Shown piece by piece: positions 58,131-64,000 of a stretch of DNA of 64,000 nucleotides. Within the stretch, counting starts at the first letter, position 1. Each line of letters begins with the position of its first letter. The DNA comes from Perkinsus olseni (taxonomy: Eukaryota > Perkinsozoa > Perkinsida > Perkinsidae). The position numbers were made by a program, and so were the translations under genes. The DNA lies in the NCBI GenBank assembly GCA_013115135.1, contig JABANP010000003.1, positions 186,001 to 250,000 on the forward strand, in the 5' to 3' direction. A model generated the notes under the pieces. The model saw only the letters and a program-made list of their open reading frames with translations. It was not told the DNA's origin and did not search any database.

Positions 58131-60246
58131 TTAAATAACCTTTTCGTCAACAGGCCACATGATGGTCTTAGTCTCGAGGTAGTTATCAAGGGCCTCCGCT
58201 CCCTGAGATGAGACAAGGTACTCGCCAGTAAGGCGAGATGGGTCACGGCTAGGCTGCTTACCTTCTCTCGTCCCCACCCAGACAGCTTGTAACCACCGAA
58301 GGGCGCCGCTGCGTCGAAGTTGTCGTAGCAATTAATCCATACGGAACCTGCCATAATCATGTCCAATACTCCTCGGTGAGCCGACCAGAGCTGTTCAACT
58401 CACCAGCCTTGAGTTCCTTAGCTACTTTGGTAGCCTTGCCGATGTTTCGTGTGCATACACCCGCCGCTAGACCGAATGCAGTATCATTCGCCCTCCTGAC
58501 GGCCTCCTCTAAAGTCTGAAATCGAGACGACATTCCCGCTGAGTGAAACGAGAAGTGTTGAAGCAATCCCTGACACCGTTTATTGCAAGCTCCGAGGAAT
58601 CTTACGTCGAAGGGAGCGATCTGCATGACAGGTCCGAAGATCTCTTCTCTCGAGATCTTCATATCATCCTTCACGTTACCGAACACCGTTGGCTCCACGA
58701 AGTACCTGTCGATGGTCGGGTGATTGACGGCCACGATCAGAGACGTAGCAGCAATGCTGCTGCAGCATAAAGCTGTTACTTGCGGTGAGCACGAGAAGTG
58801 CAAGAGAATTACACTGTCCAGGTCGTACCGCACCTTCCCTAGAACCTACCCCTTATTTCCCAGACGCTTTCCACCGCATAAAAGATCAGCCCCTTCATCA
58901 ATTCCAGACTTGATGTACGACATCACGCGCTCGAACTGGATCTTGTCGACCTGGCAAAGACACTACTGGATAGTGATCGCGGGCTGCCTCCTAACTACCT
59001 GAGGCCCCTGCTCGCAGTTGCTGTCACGAGGGTCACCGACTCTCTTCTTCTTCGCACGCTCGACAGCCTTCTTCACAAACTCATCGTAGACGCCGCGCTG
59101 TACGTAAATGCCTGAGAGCTACAATCACAACAACCTTAAGACCGCCCGCCCAGTGAACCAGCCGAGGCGACGAGAGTCAGAGTGAACGTCTCCCCCTTAC
59201 GGCTGGCAGCGCAACAACATTGGCCGTGGTTGAGGAATAGACCAATATCGGAAACGGCCAAAGGCTTGATCGAGATCAGCATCATCGCAGACGATAAGAG
59301 GGGACTTGCCACCCAGCTCGAGCGTGACCTAAGAGACTTTCTCTTACAGTAACGGTGGTAATGAAGACACGTACCTTCTTAAGATTGGACTCGGCACTGG
59401 CCTTGACAATCTTCGGGCCGGTCACGCTGCTGCCGGTGAAGGCAACCTTGTCAACGTCCATGTGGCGAGCAAGGATCTCACCTATCATTGAAAGCTTTGG
59501 GGAAACAGACGAGCAGCTGCTCCGTAGGGCTTACCAACTTCAGGGCCACCGTTAACGATGTTGACGACTCCGGGAGGGAATCCGGCTTCCTTGATGAGTT
59601 GGCCGAAGAGAAGTCCAGTGAGGGGAGTCTTCTCCGATAATTTCATCACTATTGTGCCTGCATCGGGGCACTACTCGACACGCAGTAGACAGGTTGATGA
59701 CCTACATCCAGCAGCGAGAGCCGGGGCCAGCTTCCATGCTTGCATCAGCAGGGGGAAGTTCCAGGGAATGATCTGTGCGACTACTCCGATAGGCTCCTTA
59801 ACGGTAAGGCACATGTTATGACCATCCACCGGTACCACATTTCCCAGAACTTTATCAGCCCAGCCAGCGAAGTACTTGTACGTCCTCTTGCAGAGGTTGA
59901 TGTCAGCAGCCTTGGCCACCGCAATTGGCTTGCCGTTGTCCAAGCTCTCGAGCTCAGCAAGACGGTCCTCGTGGAGTTCGATGAGATCACCAAGCCTGTA
60001 GAGGCAGTCTCTGCGGAAGGACCCATCAGAATCTTTCCAAGTCTCGAACGCCTTCCTCGCCGCTTTCACCGCGATGTCGATATCCTCGGCACCGGCAACC
60101 TCCACCTTCTCGATAGGCTCGCCATCCACTGGGTTAATGGAAGTTAGCGTTTTACCAGACTTGGCCGAAACGAACTCATTGTTGATGAAGAGCTTAGTCT
60201 GAATCGGGAGGCTCTTGGAAGCAGGACCGTTGGCGGTTAGGGACAT
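58131..60246 (-). CDS. NAD(P)+-dependent aldehyde dehydrogenase (class I/II type), ten exons
   Basis: Ten exons join with consistent phase: 59706-60246, 59535-59657, 59375-59481, 59201-59328, 58999-59111, 58850-58950, 58606-58705, 58404-58515, 58262-58347 and 58131-58202. After allowing for one extra base in exon 4 they give about 493 residues, the normal family length. Motifs in order: [20 protein letters not shown] (Asn of the oxyanion hole), [20 protein letters not shown] (cofactor binding), [20 protein letters not shown] (catalytic Glu), [14 protein letters not shown] (catalytic Cys), [14 protein letters not shown] and [15 protein letters not shown]. The enzyme oxidises aldehydes to acids. 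The frame break lies in the TTT at 59260-59262 between catalytic Glu and Cys. An in-frame upstream Met at 60348 would add a hydrophobic extension (MLFSLCGALGVHACCSVFCY), so organelle targeting is possible but unproven. Confidence 0.85.
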
Positions 60247-61933
60247 GATGGGGTTCAACTCGCTGACGAAAGAAGAATAGCAAAACACCGAACAGCACGC
60301 ATGCACTCCGAGGGCCCCACACAAACTGAAGAGCATACGTGCGGCCACTGTCTCTATCGACCTTCCTAATCACATATCCCCAGTTCTTTCGATTAAGCAT
60401 CGTCCGATGGCACACCAGTACGCCCCATTCCAGGAACTCGCCAATCACAACCTATGCCACTGAACCACGTCAATTGACGCTAGCGCGCGCGCTGGAGTAC
60501 CATGATAAGGCGAGGGAGGAGGTAGGGCAGGAGTAGATAGGCAGTGCTTCAGCTCTTGGCTGTGCCCGCGTCACGCCTGATTTAACTCCATGTCACGGGG
60601 TTGTAGACAGGCAGGCCGTTATGGAGGCGTAAAATGAGGTGACGCATGTGCCTACAATGGCTCCATGTCTTCCGCCTGCCAGTCCAGTCGGGGATGCTGA
60701 GCACTCTAGTGCCAGCCACCTTCATTGCTACTGCTCTTGCTCTCTGCGTGCCTTTGCACGTGGTTCGTCGGTTCGAGCCAGCAAACACGTGCATTCCTCG
60801 TCATGCTATCGAATATACGCTAATCCTACGTCCACAACGAGATCAGCTTTTTACCTTTCTTTGTGCCCCGTCTCAAACTGCCACACTGTACTGAGTTATA
60901 GTGCAGCTGCGGTAACAGGCTGTTTACTAGAAGCTACATAGTACCCCTTCCCTGGTACAGTGGGCGAGGGGTGTATATTCTGTCCATCCGAGGACGACTA
61001 GCTGAAGCATTACTTTTCTACACTCCTCCTGAGTCCGAGGCAAGAGTCCGTTCAACTACTTTAACGAATGGCTACATCGAGGAGACTGTCAGCGTTGAGC
61101 AGTAATCAACACTTTGAATAATCGTTCGCGGGCATCCGTTGTGCGGGCTGGAAGGGCTCAAATCCAGCCAAATGCGCCCATCCCGGAAATGTGACCCTGG
61201 CGATAGGCGATTGAGGGTGACGAGGCATACCTTCAACCAGCCGCCGCGAACGACCGAATGGTGCAAAGACGGCCGCCGGCCGATGGAAAAAAAGTTTTTC
61301 AAAAACTGCATGCGTGAAGTCATTGAGGAGTCAGAGACGCGAACGAACTGCAGTAGAACGTCAAAGCCATCCAATTGGCATGTTCACTTTGTAGCTCATT
61401 TCCTGGTGAGGAGATAACCGGCAAAGTGGTTCGATACCGCCGGAAGTTCGAACCTGATCTATCGCACGTGGAGTTTCCCCCACGAGATGAAGAAAAGAGG
61501 CACGAACCTCATACCAACACCTTCATGTAACCTTTGAAATCAGCCTCACTAACCGAATCTAATTCCACCATGGTGCGCCCAATCGCGGCTCTAGCGCTGC
61601 CTCAAATTCATCGGTGTTCGATTCGACCTGAGTTGCAGTATAGCCCCTCGCCCGGGAACGATCGCGCGACACCAGGCAACTGCTGCACCCACCAGTGACA
61701 CGACACAGCACTTCCCGCAGCCAGCAGCGAAGGCAGCTCCACCAAGCCTTCAATTACCCATTAACAAACTGCCCCGCAGCACCTCGAGGAAACTATCTAC
61801 TTTTCTACACAATAATTCGATAAGAAATAAAACTATCCCAAATGGCGTGTACTATACATTAGTAGTGCACCTCAGACCTAAGGTACTGCATAAATGAACA
61901 TCGCGATAAGTAGTAATAACGAAGAGAAACTCC
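60247..61933. other. Intergenic, no gene supported
   Basis: About 1.7 kb separate the ALDH start from the probable 3' end of the XRN1-type gene. No exon, RNA gene or repeat could be supported. Confidence 0.4.
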
Positions 61934-64000
61934 TCACACTTCATTCGGCAAATCAGCAGGCTGGGCCCTCTCAGCGGGCAGGGAAGAGATCCCCAACATT
62001 CGCTGGAGCTCTCGGGACAGTACCGTCGACTCGGGATGTCTGGACGCATACGTCACAGTAGGGGTGCTGAGGAGTGGTAAGAAGTACTGTCGAATTGCTG
62101 GGGTGCACTACTTACCTTTTTTAGCTTTCCGAGCACCTCTTCCTTTACCACTCTTCCCAGTCCGGTTCTGCTGTCGAGGGTCGTTAACGCCATTGCTTTT
62201 CGGCATGGAAGTGTACGTCTTCGCGCTCTTCTGCGTTGTGGCAGATGATGAGGCTTCTACGGGGAGCACTAGAATGTCAGAGGGGGCCACCACAAGGCCA
62301 CGCATACTGCTGCACCTGCGCTGGGAAATACTGGGGTACGCAGTGAGAGGCTCCTACCTTCCAAATGCCGTATCACAGCCGAACGTCGGGCGGTCGAAAA
62401 GCAGTTCAACTTTCATATCCTGACCCGGCCGACCATAGACAGCAGTCACTATGCATCTAGCCCCAACCGGCGCAGGCCCCTCAGCATCGACATAAACAGC
62501 TGAAGAAGCAACAGGAATATCGCTCGCCACGCGTGAGGATTCTCACCTCTACTGCCCACCCTTGGGGAGCTCCTTGCAGGACTTGCTCACGAACTTCGCG
62601 TTCTCCACCCCTAGCAACTGCTCTGGGCTAACGGTAATACTAGGGAGGCGTCGGGTCGTGCTTCAATTGGTAGTCCAGGAAGCCCTCCAAAAATTGAACT
62701 CCCATCCGCGGTAAAGCAGTGTAGGACGGTGACACCAAGGGCAACCGGCGGAACTCCTGTAACCAGCAGCACTACCTACGCATGCGCCACCTTCCCCCTA
62801 CTACCTGCTCGCCCCAACCATTTCTTCAACTTAGCAAGCTCGTACTCGTAATCCTCAGTGCCGGTGTCCAACAACCGCTTCGCCGACAAACTCAAGTTGG
62901 TGTCGACGTGGTCCAGATCGCAGAGGCCATCAAAGACGCTCGGGAAGGCTCTCATGTAGTCCTGAAAAACCACTCGATCGTTGAGCGCGCGATGGGGTGG
63001 TGACGTGCCTTCACTGCCTGGACGGCATAGTTGCTGAAGGACCAACGATCTTCTCGAGTCTCAGGGTTGTGGGAGTGGCGAGTGTAGTTGGGTATGACCA
63101 GCATCTTCCAAGACGACTTGCCCGGGGAGACCTCCGAGCGTGTCCAATGGAAGAGCTCCATCCCAACCTGAAGGGAGAACATCATCATCGCCCTGTAACC
63201 CCTTCATCAGACCACACAACCGCTAGGTGCCGAATGAATATCATCATTATTCTCTCATACCGTCCCCCGTTCCTTTCAAGGAAGAGATTTCCTCTGGCTA
63301 GCATGGTCGCTACGGCATCTCTCGCGTGTTGCCCGTACAAATACTCATCACATCACTACCCACAACTCGAAGACCCATCTTTGCCGAGAGCTCCAACTGA
63401 CTATTCTCCTCCGACCAATTCAATTTCCGGACTGTTTTGCGTGGGTGAATTATCAGTCCAATAGTTCCGCCCTTAAAGCCCCACTGTTGTGAACTGCGGG
63501 AGATCGCGAACTTTCCAAAGAGCCCAAGATCAACTCATGCTACCTGCACCCGTTCCCTGCCAAGTTTGGCGGTGATGCTGCCGGCAATCATCCACCATAG
63601 CTCCACCGTAAGGCCAGCCCTGCTAGCCGCTACCTCGGGGCTATACCACCTAAGGTCGCTCCTATCCCGCAGCATCCTCTCTGCAGACGACTTCGCCGCT
63701 GCAGCGTCCCATCCAAGGGGCTGCTCCGTGTCCACGGCAACCTCCCCCGGGCGAATGCTCTTTATCGTACCCACACAGCCCGCATAGACGCTCCTCAAGT
63801 CACTGACGATGACGCGCTTGCCCGCCACCAGCTGCGGCCCGGTCTTAGCTTCCTCCACCCGAACGGGATGCGGCTCCAAAACTCTACACAAGGCTGCCAA
63901 CCTCAACTCAGTCTTCGCAGAGAAGTCATAAACCCTCTTCCCAGACCGCTCAATGCGGTGTCCTACGACCCTCCGGACCTCCAGAATCGGTTGCTCAGCC
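61934..64000 (-). CDS. XRN1-type 5'-3' exoribonuclease, C-terminal part, runs off the right edge
   Basis: Exons 63544-64000, 63015-63167 and 62805-62961 join in frame and follow the XRN1 region after the catalytic core. LVAGKRVIVSDLRSVYAGCV and GTIKSIRPGEVAVD form a KOW-like piece. DLRWYSPEVAASRAGLTVEL leads into IAGSITAKLG, then VGMELFHWTR. REDRWSFSNYAVQA joins DYMRAFPSVFDGL, and LAKLKKWLGRAG ends the block. The same order (W.P..V....GI....I.GSI, VGL.LKF, W.YS..A, Y....P..F, WLK) is found in XRN1. XRN1 degrades decapped mRNA in the cytoplasm. Further C-terminal exons probably follow to about 61934, including a basic Gly/Lys stretch (NRTGKSGKGRGARKAKKG) near 62116-62160 and a last exon with LSRELQRMLGISSLP, but their joins are uncertain. 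The catalytic N-terminus lies outside the window. Confidence 0.7.

Noticed and set aside
57815..58138. Plus-strand open frame of 107 codons overlapping the ALDH 3' end
   Set aside because: It overlaps the last ALDH exon on the other strand, has no recognisable motif and no clear promoter or splice context; kept only as a remark in the intergenic entry.

Overview
This is nuclear DNA from a protist. Almost every recognisable gene is interrupted by short GT-AG introns. Genes are dense and lie on both strands. There are eukaryote-only families (a BET bromodomain protein, gamma-SNAP, a polycystin channel, SND3/PHO88, XRN1) and class II tRNA-Ser genes. The [4Fe-4S] class I fumarases, the polycystin channel and the secreted Cys-rich and Thr-rich proteins suggest an alveolate, most likely a Perkinsus-like organism. 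That assignment is inference from gene content, not a database match.

Layout. 1-5.6 kb, minus strand: a truncated small secreted protein, a multi-pass membrane protein, a BET bromodomain protein and the ER-targeting factor SND3/PHO88. 7-10.8 kb, plus strand: a secreted, membrane-anchored M14 zinc carboxypeptidase. 11-21.9 kb: the most unusual locus. It encodes a modular secreted protein with a signal peptide, Gly-rich stretch, three nearly identical 96-residue Cys modules joined by Thr-rich linkers, a long Thr stalk and an Ala/Glu-rich coiled-coil tail. Its introns contain antisense tRNA-Ser(AGA) genes that were duplicated together with the exons. A diverged copy of its stalk and tail exons lies just upstream with another identical tRNA. 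22.2-23.6 kb: a CobW/ZNG1 metallochaperone GTPase. 24.6-39.9 kb: three class I fumarase genes on the minus strand. Between the second and third are two plus-strand genes for disordered proteins; the second ends in a CKK-like (CAMSAP/patronin) microtubule minus-end domain.

42-64 kb: a GPI-anchored Cys-rich surface protein; a polycystin-2-type cation channel and a CMGC kinase transcribed away from each other; gamma-SNAP; a REX-type DEDDh RNA exonuclease; an aldehyde dehydrogenase in ten exons; and the C-terminal part of an XRN1-type 5'-3' exoribonuclease running off the right edge. Intergenic DNA holds a 256-bp MITE-like element with TA target duplication, a LINE relic, a 31-bp tandem repeat and a diverged dispersed repeat.

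The genes form no single pathway. Recurrent themes are secretion and surface (SND3, gamma-SNAP, carboxypeptidase, GPI and mucin-like proteins), central carbon metabolism (fumarases, ALDH) and RNA decay (REX, XRN1). Exon joins were checked by reading-frame phase for the fumarases, ALDH, SND3, BET, ZNG1 and the Cys-module gene. Other multi-exon genes are given as spans with the exons I could read. Three otherwise sound genes carry single-base frame breaks at short mononucleotide runs, which look more like sequence errors than real mutations.
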